This document shows positions 1 through 7,557 of a stretch of DNA of 64,000 nt, in pieces; positions within the stretch are counted from its first letter, which is position 1; each line of letters begins with the position of its first letter. The notes under the pieces were generated by a model, which was not told the origin of the DNA, did not search any database, and saw nothing but the letters and a program-made list of their open reading frames with translations. A program made the position numbers and the translations under genes. The stretch is from CAZZDK01 sp964652235 (GTDB taxonomy: Bacteria > Pseudomonadota > Alphaproteobacteria > UBA9219), in contig CAZZDK010000011.1 of assembly GCA_964652235.1 (NCBI GenBank), positions 6,423-70,422 of the forward strand, read 5' to 3'.

Positions 1-796
1 TGATGAAGCTTTGCCGCGTCAGATTCGCCAGCGCCACCATGGCGGCGATGCGTTTTCTTCCCTCTTCCCCCGCCAGCGCCGGAACTTTGGCCTCGATGAT
101 GGCAATTTCTTTTTCTTCCGGCAGATAATTGAGCGTCGCGACGATGTTCCAGCGATCCATCTGGCCTTGATTAATCTGCTGCGTACCGTGATACAGCCCC
201 GTCGTGTCGCCCAGGCCGATCGTGTTGGCCGTCGCGAACAGCCGAAAGGCCGGGTGCGGGTGCAAGACCCGGTTCTGGTCCAGCAGGGTCAGTTTCCCTT
301 CCGCTTCCAGGACGCGCTGAATCACGAACATGACGTCCGGACGTCCCGCATCGTATTCGTCGAAAACGAGGGCGACGGCGCGTTGCAAAGCCCAGGGCAA
401 AAGCCCTTCGCGAAACTCGGTGATCTGCTTGCCGTCCTTGATGACGATGGCGTCCTTGCCGATAAGGTCAATGCGGCTGATGTGGCTGTCCAGGTTGACG
501 CGCACGCAAGGCCAGTTGAGGCGCGCCGCGATTTGTTCGATGTGCGAGGATTTGCCCGTTCCGTGATAGCCCTGGACCAAGACGCGCCGTCCGTGGGCGA
601 ACCCGGCGAGGATCGCGAGCGTCGTGTCCTTGTCGAACCTGTAGGCCGGGTCGAGGTCGGGGACATGTTCGCCTTTTTGGGAGAAAGCGGGGACTTTCCA
701 GTCGGAGTCCACGTCGAAGAGCTTGCGAACGGATACGAGGTCGTCGGGAACGCCCCTTTCGTCCAGAGGGTGAAGGGAGGTCTGAAAGCCGGTCAT
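1..796 (-). CDS. cobS: Cobaltochelatase subunit CobS (AAA+ ATPase), 3' end cut by window edge
   Basis: The reverse strand reads continuously from ATG at 796 to the window edge, giving about 265 residues of a protein that is normally near 330. It begins MTGFQTSLHPLDERGVPDDL. It contains a Walker A motif (GYHGTGKSSH, about residue 75) and a Walker B-like stretch (VFDEYDAGRPDV, about residue 145), followed by the sensor segment FATANTIGLGDTTGLY. This is the CobS-type AAA+ ATPase that works with CobT and CobN to insert cobalt into the corrin ring in aerobic cobalamin synthesis. The C-terminus and any cobT downstream lie outside the window. Family assignment is strong; a MoxR-like ATPase with another substrate is the weaker alternative. 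Confidence 0.85.
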   Translation of the reverse strand, partial: MTGFQTSLHPLDERGVPDDLVSVRKLFDVDSDWKVPAFSQKGEHVPDLDPAYRFDKDTTLAILAGFAHGRRVLVQGYHGTGKSSHIEQIAARLNWPCVRVNLDSHISRIDLIGKDAIVIKDGKQITEFREGLLPWALQRAVALVFDEYDAGRPDVMFVIQRVLEAEGKLTLLDQNRVLHPHPAFRLFATANTIGLGDTTGLYHGTQQINQGQMDRWNIVATLNYLPEEKEIAIIEAKVPALAGEEGRKRIAAMVALANLTRQSFI

Positions 797-950
797 GTTT
801 TCACCGCGTTTTGAAAGAGCGGCAGGAGGTGTAGCACAAAAGCCCGCGCGGGCATAAGATTCTTCCCGAAGGTTTCGAGAACGGAGCGAATAAAGAAAGT
901 TTCTTTTTGAATTATTCTTGTTATCTATTCCCCCTTTGGGAGGCCGAAAG

Positions 951-1020
951 CACAACCTATGGTTGTTTTCAAATTTAAGCCGCTCACACAGCCGTGTGGC
1001 TCCAAAGACACACAACCTAT
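951..1020. promoter_or_regulatory. Palindrome and repeated half-site upstream of the RHH gene
   Basis: The 357-bp region between cobS and the ribbon-helix-helix gene is AT-rich and holds no convincing ORF. It contains a 6-bp-arm palindrome, acaacc-tat-ggttgt, at 952-966, and the same 10-mer cacaacctat occurs again in direct orientation at 1011-1020, 60 bp away. RHH proteins bind short palindromes or tandem half-sites, so an autoregulatory operator is a reasonable inference, not shown. Confidence 0.35.
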
Positions 1021-1153
1021 TGATAGAAAAAGAATTAACCATCGAGCGCATTTTTCGCTTGATATACTTAAGCGTGTATATGATTATGCCTGTAGTTTCT
1101 TCGCCGTTTTCCCTTCTCGCCTCCTGTCGCTCCCCACAAAGAAGGATTCCCCC

Positions 1154-1576
1154 ATGACCGCGACGACTTCCGCAACGACCGCCTCCCGTTCAGGCCCCCT
1201 TCCCTCCGTCTGCAAAGAGCGCAGCAGTCTTGTCAGTCGAAACGTGACGATCGGTTCTCATCGGACGAGCATTCGCCTTGAGCCGGATATGTGGAACGGC
1301 CTGAGAGAAATTTGCCGCCGCGAACACGTGACCATTCACGACATCGCGACGGTCGTTTCGTCCCGCAAGCCGTCGAATTCTTCCCTGACGGCGGCCATCC
1401 GCGTTTTCGTTATGGCTTACTTCCGCGCCGCTGCGACCGAGGAAGGGCATAGCCGCGCGGGCCACGGTCCGGGCGGTTCCTTTATGGAATCCCTTATGCA
1501 CAAACGCTCGGAAGACCAGGACAACCTGGTTTCTATCGGAAACAACCGGCTCGGGCGAGCCTGGGCGACTCGTTAG
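1154..1576 (+). CDS. Ribbon-helix-helix domain protein (RHH_4-like)
   Basis: This is a 140-residue protein. The first ~30 residues are Ser/Thr-rich and probably disordered. The core from about residue 32 (RNVTIGSHRTSIRLEPDMWN, then LREICRREHVTIHDIATVV) matches the alphaproteobacterial RHH_4 family, in which a beta strand (TSIRLEP) followed by two helices forms a dimeric DNA-binding fold. SLTAAIRVFVMAYFRAA is the second helix and its extension. ATG 1154 is preferred over upstream starts because the conserved domain begins well after it and the upstream sequence is AT-rich non-coding. It stands alone ahead of cheY. Its target is unknown; a global or autoregulatory DNA-binding role is inferred. 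Confidence 0.75.
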   Translation: MTATTSATTASRSGPLPSVCKERSSLVSRNVTIGSHRTSIRLEPDMWNGLREICRREHVTIHDIATVVSSRKPSNSSLTAAIRVFVMAYFRAAATEEGHSRAGHGPGGSFMESLMHKRSEDQDNLVSIGNNRLGRAWATR

Positions 1577-1604
1577 GATTGTTTTTCCTTGAAAAAAGGT
1601 CCGG

Positions 1605-1626
1605 ATCGCAAAAGGGCCTTTGCGAT
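1605..1626 (+). terminator. Hairpin after the RHH gene
   Basis: There is an 8-bp perfect stem (atcgcaaa / tttgcgat) with a 6-nt loop, 28 bp after the stop codon. It is followed by ttggtaac rather than a clean T-run, so it is a weak intrinsic terminator at best. A second small hairpin (aaggcat...atgcctt) lies further on, before cheY. Confidence 0.35.
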
Positions 1627-1720
1627 TTGGTAACCATTTTTTCAGTTTCTTAAGGCATTTTCTCTTCATGCCTTTTGCGGCGCAAACAGCAAGGCGCCGA
1701 TTAATGAACAGGAGCCGAAA

Positions 1721-2107
1721 ATGGCCATAGACATGAACATGAACATTCTGATCGTCGACGATTACAAGACGATGCTTCGAATCATCGAGAATTTGCTTAA
1801 GCAGCTTGGATTCAAAAACGTTTTTCAGGCCACCGACGGATCGATGGCGCTCAAGATGATGCGCGAGACGACTTTCGGCCTTGTCATTTCGGATTGGAAC
1901 ATGGAGCCGATGACCGGCCTGCAGCTTCTTAAGGAAGTGCGCGCCGATGCTCATTTGAAGGCGACGCCCTTCATCATGGTTACGGCGGAAAGCAAGGTTG
2001 AAAACGTCGCAGCGGCCAAGGAGGCGGGCGTCAACAACTATATCGTCAAGCCGTTCAACGCTGAAACGCTCAAGCAAAAAATCTCCGCCGTCTTGGGCGC
2101 TTTTTAA
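1721..2107 (+). CDS. cheY: Chemotaxis response regulator CheY
   Basis: This is a single receiver domain of 128 residues, the standard CheY length. The acidic pair is D13/D14, the phospho-acceptor is D58 (ISDWNM), the switch Thr is T88 (IMVTAES) and the conserved Lys is K110 (YIVKPFN). Having no output domain, it acts by diffusing from the chemosensory array to the flagellar switch protein FliM. The start follows a good ribosome site (aggagc). It is immediately followed, 15 bp on, by cheZ, so kinase signal and phosphatase are produced together. No cheA, cheW or receptor gene is nearby in this window. Confidence 0.93.
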   Translation: MAIDMNMNILIVDDYKTMLRIIENLLKQLGFKNVFQATDGSMALKMMRETTFGLVISDWNMEPMTGLQLLKEVRADAHLKATPFIMVTAESKVENVAAAKEAGVNNYIVKPFNAETLKQKISAVLGAF

Positions 2108-2122
2108 GGACAGGGGACGAAA

Positions 2123-2785
2123 ATGGTCAACGTTCAGCGGTTCGCCGATATGGAAACCGATCTACATAAGAAAATCCGCGCGGCCAGCGATCGCGCGCCG
2201 CATCCTTTGTCGGACGACGAGATTACGAAGATCGTTCGCGAAGCGGTTTCTTCCCTGACGGGGGATGTCACGGCGGCGGATCTCAAGTTCTACGCCGAAC
2301 TCGAAGAATTGGCGACCTATATTCGCCACGCGAAGCAGGAAATCGCGGAAATCAAACCCAAGGAAATCAGCGCGAGCCACATTCCGCACGCGACGGACGA
2401 ACTGGACGCCGTTGTGGGCGCGACGGAAGAGGCGACCAATAAAATTATGGATCAATGCGACGTCATCAGCGGCCTTGCGAACGAATGCGGGCAACCGGAA
2501 ACGGCCCAGAAACTCATTGATTGCACGACGCGCATTTTTGAGGCCTGCAATTTCCAAGACATCACGGGCCAGCGGATCACGAAGGTCGTGCAAACCCTCA
2601 AATACATCGACGGCAAAATCGCGGCGATCATGAGGGCTCTCGGCGAAGAGATCGGGCGCGAGGCCGAGGCCCATTTGCACGACGCGACGCCCGATGCGGA
2701 AAAGGCCCTGCTCAACGGCCCGCAATTGCCCCACAAGGCCATCGATCAAAGCGAGATCGATAAGCTGCTGTCCGGGGAAGCTTAG
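2123..2785 (+). CDS. cheZ: Protein phosphatase CheZ
   Basis: This 220-residue, mostly helical protein has the CheZ signature NFQDITGQRITKVV. Within it D146 and Q150 have the 4-residue spacing of the catalytic Asp/Gln pair that activates water for CheY-P hydrolysis. The preceding long helix (EEATNKIMDQCDVI) forms the hairpin of the CheZ dimer. The last 14 residues (IDQSEIDKLLSGEA) form the C-terminal CheY-docking peptide and resemble the N-terminal CheY-binding peptide of FliM (consensus LSQxEIDALL). It lies 15 bp after cheY, and its stop overlaps the stop of the converging membrane-protein gene by 4 bp. Confidence 0.9.
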   Translation: MVNVQRFADMETDLHKKIRAASDRAPHPLSDDEITKIVREAVSSLTGDVTAADLKFYAELEELATYIRHAKQEIAEIKPKEISASHIPHATDELDAVVGATEEATNKIMDQCDVISGLANECGQPETAQKLIDCTTRIFEACNFQDITGQRITKVVQTLKYIDGKIAAIMRALGEEIGREAEAHLHDATPDAEKALLNGPQLPHKAIDQSEIDKLLSGEA

Positions 2786-4338
2786 GTTCTTTTCTCAAGG
2801 AAAAAAGGTCGGCTCCAGCGCCAGACCAGGCGAAAGGCTCGGATCGTCGGCCTTTCTTCAAAATAGCCGCGCGGCTGCAGGAACGCCCCTTCGACAAAAA
2901 CCGCTTCGGTTGTCTTGAGAAAAAGGAGCCGCGCGCCGAAAGGCATGGGCAAAAGGCGCGCGTCGTGAAAATCCATGAGCGGCGCGCCGTCGGCCTTGAC
3001 GTCCTGTGTGCGCCAGAAGGTGAGATTTTCTTCGGTATGGCCGGGGCCTGTGAAATCGAGAACGTCGAGTTCTTCGGGCTTTTCGAAGCGGACCGCGAAG
3101 GAATCCTGCGCCGTGAAAAACGCTTCTTTTGCCGCAAGCGGTTCAAGAACGGGATGCCAGCCCGCAAGAAACAAGAAAAGCAAAAGAGCGACGGCGAGGC
3201 TTGGGCGCGTTTCCTTTTGCCGCAGATCCAGGAAAAACTGCACCGCAAACAGGCCCCAGAGCGGAAACAGCCATTTGAAATAATGGATGTTGTTATAGCG
3301 CCAAAGGCCGCCGGGGATCAGGTCGAAATAACTGGCGTAGAGAAAAACATAGGCGAACAGGCCCAGCGCCACGGCGCCTTTCTTCCCTCCGCGAAAGAGG
3401 CAGGCCGTCATGCCGATCACGCCCAGGACAAGCCAGGGAAACCGGACCAGAAGAGCGACCGGATCGCCGTCCGCGCCGAAAAGCGCGTGCGGATCGAGAA
3501 ACAGGCTGTAAAGCTTTATCGGCAGCGTTTCAGGCAGAAAGGCGCGGCCCTTGGACGTCCATGCCATATAGCCCGACAATTTCCAGCCATAGATCGCCCA
3601 ATGGGTGAGCAGGGCCAGCCCGCCCGTGAGAAGAAAGCCTGCGGCGGCGGCGCCCGTTTTTTTGAAAAAGGATTCGTTTCGCGCCGCAAAAAGCCAAAAA
3701 AGGCCCGCAGGGATCAAGGCTACGACGTCCACAGGGCGAACAAGCGGCGCAAGGCCGACGACAAGGCCGAGGAAAAAGGCCCGACGCGGCGTTTGTTTTT
3801 CCAGCGCGAACATAAGGCCGCCGAACAAAAGAAGCGCGCCGGGCGTGCTGGTCCAGGGAATGAGATATTGCCGGAAAATTTCGTCGCTGAAGACGGTCGT
3901 AAGCAGAAAAACGACAACGCCCGTTGGTTTCGAAAAACCCATAAGTTCGGCCAAGCGCGCGAAGACAACTAAACAGCCGACAAGCAAAAGACCGTTGACG
4001 ATCATAAAAGGTTCGCGCGGCAAAAGAAAATCGAACGGCGCGGCCAGCAGCGCATAGCCGATGGGCACCCAATGATGCTTTTCGCTTAAATCGCCCGCCG
4101 CCAGCGCCTTGACCGATTTCCAGTAAAGGCCTTGGTCCCACCAAGCCCACCAGCCGACAGGCGCGGACGGATCCAGGGCGATCCCGGTTTTCGTTTTCGC
4201 AAGATGGCGCAGGCAGGCCAGAACATAGACCAAAAGAACCGTAAGCGCGCCGCAAAGCACGGCGCGGTTCTTTACGAAAAGCCAGGACTGATTCGCCAAA
4301 GAGCGAATAAGGGGGAGGGAAAAAGGAAGGGACGGCAT
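2782..4338 (-). CDS. Multi-pass membrane protein, GT-C glycosyltransferase-like
   Basis: This is a 518-residue protein with about ten hydrophobic segments. The first (about residues 29-47) is preceded by basic residues. An Asp-containing periplasmic loop (WWAWWDQGLYWKSV, about residue 65) followed by HHWVPIGYALLAAPF resembles the first loop of GT-C enzymes of the ArnT/PMT type, where an acidic residue serves catalysis. The large soluble C-terminal part would be periplasmic. I therefore propose transfer of sugar from a lipid-linked donor. The acceptor cannot be read from the context: its neighbours are cheZ (convergent) and a small unknown gene. Confidence in membrane topology is high, in enzymatic class moderate. 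Confidence 0.55.
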   Translation of the reverse strand: MPSLPFSLPLIRSLANQSWLFVKNRAVLCGALTVLLVYVLACLRHLAKTKTGIALDPSAPVGWWAWWDQGLYWKSVKALAAGDLSEKHHWVPIGYALLAAPFDFLLPREPFMIVNGLLLVGCLVVFARLAELMGFSKPTGVVVFLLTTVFSDEIFRQYLIPWTSTPGALLLFGGLMFALEKQTPRRAFFLGLVVGLAPLVRPVDVVALIPAGLFWLFAARNESFFKKTGAAAAGFLLTGGLALLTHWAIYGWKLSGYMAWTSKGRAFLPETLPIKLYSLFLDPHALFGADGDPVALLVRFPWLVLGVIGMTACLFRGGKKGAVALGLFAYVFLYASYFDLIPGGLWRYNNIHYFKWLFPLWGLFAVQFFLDLRQKETRPSLAVALLLFLFLAGWHPVLEPLAAKEAFFTAQDSFAVRFEKPEELDVLDFTGPGHTEENLTFWRTQDVKADGAPLMDFHDARLLPMPFGARLLFLKTTEAVFVEGAFLQPRGYFEERPTIRAFRLVWRWSRPFFLEKRT

Positions 4339-4532
4339 GACGCAAAAGGGCGGGGGTTGGACAAATCCTTCACAAAATCAATCGTCTATCACAGCTTTGG
4401 CAAAGAGCACAGAAATCTTTCCTTCTTTTCCCAATTATGATATTGTTGTGCAGCGCACAATAAAGTTGTTTGGTTTCAGGCTTAACAAGGAGTTGTCTTC
4501 CCACGCTTGCTATTAAAAGAAAGGGAGGTCTT

Positions 4533-4784
4533 ATGAGCCAACTGGCTGCTTATGCCGATCCGTCTCGCGCCGTTTCCATGGAAGTCGCGCCGTTTCAAGA
4601 CAGCAAACACGCCTCTTTGTCCGTCAGGATGGAAAATGGGGACACCATGACCCTTACCTGTAGCGCCGAGGAACTTGTGTCTTTGCGGGACAAGTTGCAG
4701 GGCCATCTTCAGGCGCTTCGCGCCGAGGAATGGGCCTCGCACGATTATGAAGATGAGTTTAACGACAACGCGGCGGGATCTTAA
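4533..4784 (+). CDS. Small hypothetical protein
   Basis: This is an 83-residue acidic protein starting MSQLAAYADPSRAVSMEV. The start at 4533 follows a strong ribosome site (gggagg at 4523-4528); a longer frame from 4470 lacks one. A beta-rich middle (ASLSVRMENGDTMTLTCSAE) is followed by a helix (ELVSLRDKLQGHLQAL) and an acidic tail. There is no signal peptide and no recognised domain. It ends one base before the stop of the converging PrmC-like gene. Function unknown. Confidence 0.6.
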   Translation: MSQLAAYADPSRAVSMEVAPFQDSKHASLSVRMENGDTMTLTCSAEELVSLRDKLQGHLQALRAEEWASHDYEDEFNDNAAGS

Positions 4785-4785
4785 G

Positions 4786-5682
4786 TCACGCGCCTTTGGT
4801 TCTGATTCCGAAAAGGTTCCAGAACCCCCGCCTTCTTTTGCGGCGCACAAGCACGCACCAGGGGTTTCGGCGGTAATTTTCTTTGACCTCAATCCCCGTA
4901 AAACCGGCCTTTTTGAACAAATGCGCTTCGCGGCTTCGGGTATGGGCGCGCAGCAGCGCGATCCCGTCCGGTTTAAGCAGCCGATCCAGGTCTTCGGCAA
5001 TAGCCCTGTAGGCATCCAGCCCGTCCTCGCCGCCGAAAAGCGAACAGGCGGTTTCGTAATCCTTCATCTCAGGATCAAGAAGCGGCGCGGTTCGCATGAG
5101 AACCGCCGGTGGGTTGGAGATGATAAAATCGAACGATTCTTTGATCGCCGCGCCCCAATCGCTTTTTAGGAAAACGGCGCGGTCCTGCAGGCCGAGATTT
5201 TGCGCGTTTCGGGTCGCGGCGAAAACGCTGCGCTCGTCGCTATCGACGCCGACGCCCGTCGCCTGGGGAAGTTCATGCAGCAAAGCGAGAAGCAAACAGC
5301 CCGATCCCGTTCCCAGATCAAGCAGGCGAAGCGGCGCCCCTCTTTTTTCTTTCAAGACAAGAAGGGCGTTATCGACAAGCGCTTCGGCCTGGGGGTCGGG
5401 CCTGAAGACGAGATCGGCCATCTGGAACTTCAGCCCCCAGAAAACGGAAAAGCCCAGAATACGCGCCAGAGGCTCGCGCTTTTCTCTGCGCCGGACATAA
5501 TCTTCCGCTTTTTGCGTTGTTTGTTCGTCGAGGGGGGTATCCGGGGGAAGAGGGAGAAAGGGATCCTCTTCCAGACCCATCGCGTGCGCCAAAAGCGCCC
5601 GCGCGTCCTGCGCGGGCGCGTAAACGCCTGCCCTCTCCAACCTTTCGGCATAGGCGCGCAAAAGCTGCCCGGTTGTTTTCAT
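4786..5682 (-). CDS. PrmC/HemK-like methyltransferase with altered NPPY motif
   Basis: This 298-residue protein has the two-domain PrmC layout: an N-terminal helical bundle (residues 1-75, ending REPLARILG) and a Rossmann methyltransferase domain with SAM motif LDLGTGSGC (about 121-129). PrmC proteins methylate the Gln of the GGQ motif in release factors, using an NPPY motif to hold the Gln side chain. Here residues 190-193 read NPPA, and the usual PRPETE before motif I reads FRPDPQAE. The rest of the C-terminal signature (DPEMKDYE, GGEDGLDAYR) is kept. It may be a paralogue with another substrate or reduced activity. The surrounding genes give no further clue. Confidence 0.7.
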   Translation of the reverse strand: MKTTGQLLRAYAERLERAGVYAPAQDARALLAHAMGLEEDPFLPLPPDTPLDEQTTQKAEDYVRRREKREPLARILGFSVFWGLKFQMADLVFRPDPQAEALVDNALLVLKEKRGAPLRLLDLGTGSGCLLLALLHELPQATGVGVDSDERSVFAATRNAQNLGLQDRAVFLKSDWGAAIKESFDFIISNPPAVLMRTAPLLDPEMKDYETACSLFGGEDGLDAYRAIAEDLDRLLKPDGIALLRAHTRSREAHLFKKAGFTGIEVKENYRRNPWCVLVRRKRRRGFWNLFGIRTKGA

Positions 5683-5803
5683 GAAGAGCCGATCCTTGAC
5701 GATAGATAGGTTCCGCTGCCTTGGTTGTTGCCACGACCGCGAGGCCCTTTTGTTGAGGAGGATAGGATGGGAAACGGCACGGGTTCAACGGCCCGTTTTT
5801 GAG

Positions 5804-5941
5804 TGGTGACCCCGGCGGGAATTGATCAAAAACGTTCGTTCCTCACGTTTTTGCCCGTCAAGCGGCGCCTCGGCCCTTTGGGCCTGCGGCGTCCAAAACG
5901 TTCCTATAGTCGCGTTTTGTGAACCCGCTGCGCGGGTTCAA
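5804..5941 (-). repeat. tRNA-linked repeat, copy 1 (behind the tRNA-Lys 3' end)
   Basis: Read on the minus strand, it starts with a small hairpin (TGAACCCGC-GCA-GCGGGTTCA) whose right arm equals the T-arm 5' half of tRNA-Lys. Next comes a conserved block (ACAAAACGCGACTATAGG, then AACGTTTTGGACGC), a GC-rich variable part, a second conserved block (AAAAACGTGAGGAACG, then AACGTTTTTGATCAATTCCC) and finally GCCGGGGTCACCA. That ending is the T-stem 3' strand, acceptor strand and CCA of tRNA-Lys. The copy at 40421-40552 has the same blocks but ends in the tRNA-Leu 3' end. Direct sequence observation; the mechanism is unknown. Confidence 0.85.
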
Positions 5942-5957
5942 AAGTTCTGTTGAACTT

Positions 5958-6006
5958 ACCACTTAACAAAACAGGCCCCACTTGGGGGCCTGTTTTGTTA
6001 AGTGGT
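5958..6006 (-). terminator. Terminator hairpin behind the displaced tRNA-Lys 3' end
   Basis: This is a perfect 22-bp stem (5958-5979 with 5985-6006) and a 5-nt loop. Its first bases are the tRNA CCA end itself. It must have been the original terminator of tRNA-Lys before the element inserted and now lies 19 kb from the functional tRNA. Confidence 0.75.
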
Positions 6007-6047
6007 GACCCCGGCGGGACTTGAACCCGCGGCCCTCTGATTAAAAG
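6000..6047. repeat. Left attachment site (48-bp copy of tRNA-Lys 3' half)
   Basis: Bases 6000-6047 are identical to 25220-25267. The identity covers the tRNA-Lys sequence from the anticodon loop to CCA and stops abruptly on both sides. It is the displaced 3' end of the target tRNA left by integration. The first ~19 bases also recur at 5802-5820 as the end of the tRNA-linked repeat. Confidence 0.92.
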
Positions 6048-6188
6048 CCTATTTATGCATCTCCTGTCAAGTTTTTGTTTTTTCAGAGATCGGGAAAATA
6101 TCCTCTATAACAACCTGATTTATAATTGCTTTCATGGAAGATTGGGCGTAAGCTGGCGACATTGATTTACATTTTTCGCCCTTCGGGG

Positions 6189-6209
6189 TGTTGACATATT
6201 GTTGACATA
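6189..6209 (+). repeat. Tandem arm-type sites TGTTGACATA (left)
   Basis: There are two direct copies of TGTTGACATA, at 6189-6198 and 6200-6209, with an 11-bp period, just before the integrase start. The same tandem with the same period occurs at 25138-25157 near the other end of the element. Paired repeats near both ends are what integrase arm-binding sites look like. They may also overlap the integrase promoter. Confidence 0.6.
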
Positions 6210-6213
6210 GGCC

Positions 6214-7557
6214 ATGAGAAACGACCACGCCCTGACACAGACCGAAGCCCTCAAGGCGATTGCCCCAAAGCACGGGCAACGCTTTCTTTGGGATGGCAAG
6301 GCCAAGGGCTTCGCTTTGCGGATTACGTCCAACGGCGCAAAATCTTTCGTCTATGATTACCGCTTTCTGGGGCGGCAATATCGTATGACCATCGGCGTTT
6401 TCCCCGATTGGTCGGTTGCCGCCGCGCGGGACAAGGCCGTTAAGATAAGCAAGGACATTGATAACGGCATAAACCCTATGGACGAACGCAGGAAACTGCG
6501 CGACGCGCCGACGCTTCAAGACCTTTGGGAGCGATATAAAACCGAATGGTTGCCGCAAAAGGCTCTTGCTTCCCAGAAAGATCAAACGAGCGCATGGGAA
6601 AATATCATTTTGCCGAAGCTGGGAAAGGAAAAACTGTTAAACATTTTTTCCGCCGATATTGACGATCTGCACCGAGAAGTGACGGAGGTTCGCAAAACCC
6701 CGATCAGAGCGAACCGCATCGTCGCTTCCTTACGCAAAGCCTTCAATCTTGCCGTCCGGTGGGGCTGGATCGAGAAGAATCCGGTTGTGGGGGTGCGGAA
6801 GAATCCCGAAGAGAAGCGGGATCGGTATTTGAACAAGGAGGAAATAGGCGCGTTGGCCGTGGCGCTGGCGGAGCATTCCGACCGGACGGCGGCGAACGCG
6901 ATTAAGCTCCTTATGCTTACGGGCGCGCGACGCAGCGAGGTGACGGGCGCGACGTGGGATATGTTCGATCTTGAAAACGGCATATGGACAAAACCGAGCG
7001 CCCATACGAAACAACGCAAATTGCATCGCGTCCCCTTGAGCGCCCCGGCCCTCAATCTTTTGAAAGAGATCAAGCGGCAGGCCGAGGCGGATTTTGCGGA
7101 GGCGCGGCGCAAGGACAAAGCGGCGAAGCCCAGCCCGTTTGTCTTTCCGAGCGACGTTGCGCCGGATCAGCCGATTCAAGAAATCCGCCGGACATGGATC
7201 ACGGTTTGCAAGGCGGCAGGGTTAACGGAGAAGATTCTGAAGAAAAACCGCGCGGGCAAACCCATGAAGGACAAGGAAGGACAAATCATTACCATTGACT
7301 GGCCAAGCGTCCGCATTCACGATCTACGGCATTCGTTTGCCAGCATTCTTGTTTCGGCGGGGGCGTCTTTGCCTCTTATCGGGCAAATGCTGGGGCATAC
7401 GCAGGTGCAGACGACGCAGCGTTACGCACATTTATATGACGGCCCGCTTCGCCAAGCGGCGGATATGGTCGGGGAAGTGATTATGCCCTCGCAAATCGCA
7501 GGGCCGAAGGAGAAGAAGGTAAAACATGGCAAAAAGAAAAGAACAAAAACCGCTTGA
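6214..7557 (+). CDS. int: Tyrosine recombinase/integrase, P4-like family
   Basis: This 447-residue enzyme integrates and excises the element at tRNA-Lys. Residues 1-95 form the DUF4102 arm-binding domain (KGFALRITSNGAKSFVYDYR). A SAM-like core-binding domain follows (about 100-195), then the catalytic domain with R239 (LTGARRSE), H369 and R372 (HDLRHSF), H395 (LGHTQ) and nucleophile Y404 (QRYAHLY). All catalytic residues are present, so it looks active. It starts 4 bp after the tandem TGTTGACATA sites and 167 bp inside the left attachment site. The stop lies within the next gene, suggesting coupling. Confidence 0.93.
   Translation: MRNDHALTQTEALKAIAPKHGQRFLWDGKAKGFALRITSNGAKSFVYDYRFLGRQYRMTIGVFPDWSVAAARDKAVKISKDIDNGINPMDERRKLRDAPTLQDLWERYKTEWLPQKALASQKDQTSAWENIILPKLGKEKLLNIFSADIDDLHREVTEVRKTPIRANRIVASLRKAFNLAVRWGWIEKNPVVGVRKNPEEKRDRYLNKEEIGALAVALAEHSDRTAANAIKLLMLTGARRSEVTGATWDMFDLENGIWTKPSAHTKQRKLHRVPLSAPALNLLKEIKRQAEADFAEARRKDKAAKPSPFVFPSDVAPDQPIQEIRRTWITVCKAAGLTEKILKKNRAGKPMKDKEGQIITIDWPSVRIHDLRHSFASILVSAGASLPLIGQMLGHTQVQTTQRYAHLYDGPLRQAADMVGEVIMPSQIAGPKEKKVKHGKKKRTKTA

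Noticed and set aside
11..814. 267-residue plus-strand frame at the left edge
   Set aside because: Antisense to cobS, which has Walker motifs and runs off the window.
5804..6047. Explaining the first tRNA-Lys repeat as a second attachment site of the element
   Set aside because: The copy at 5804 shares only the ~19-bp end with the att core, and the same core structure occurs behind tRNA-Leu, where no element is present.
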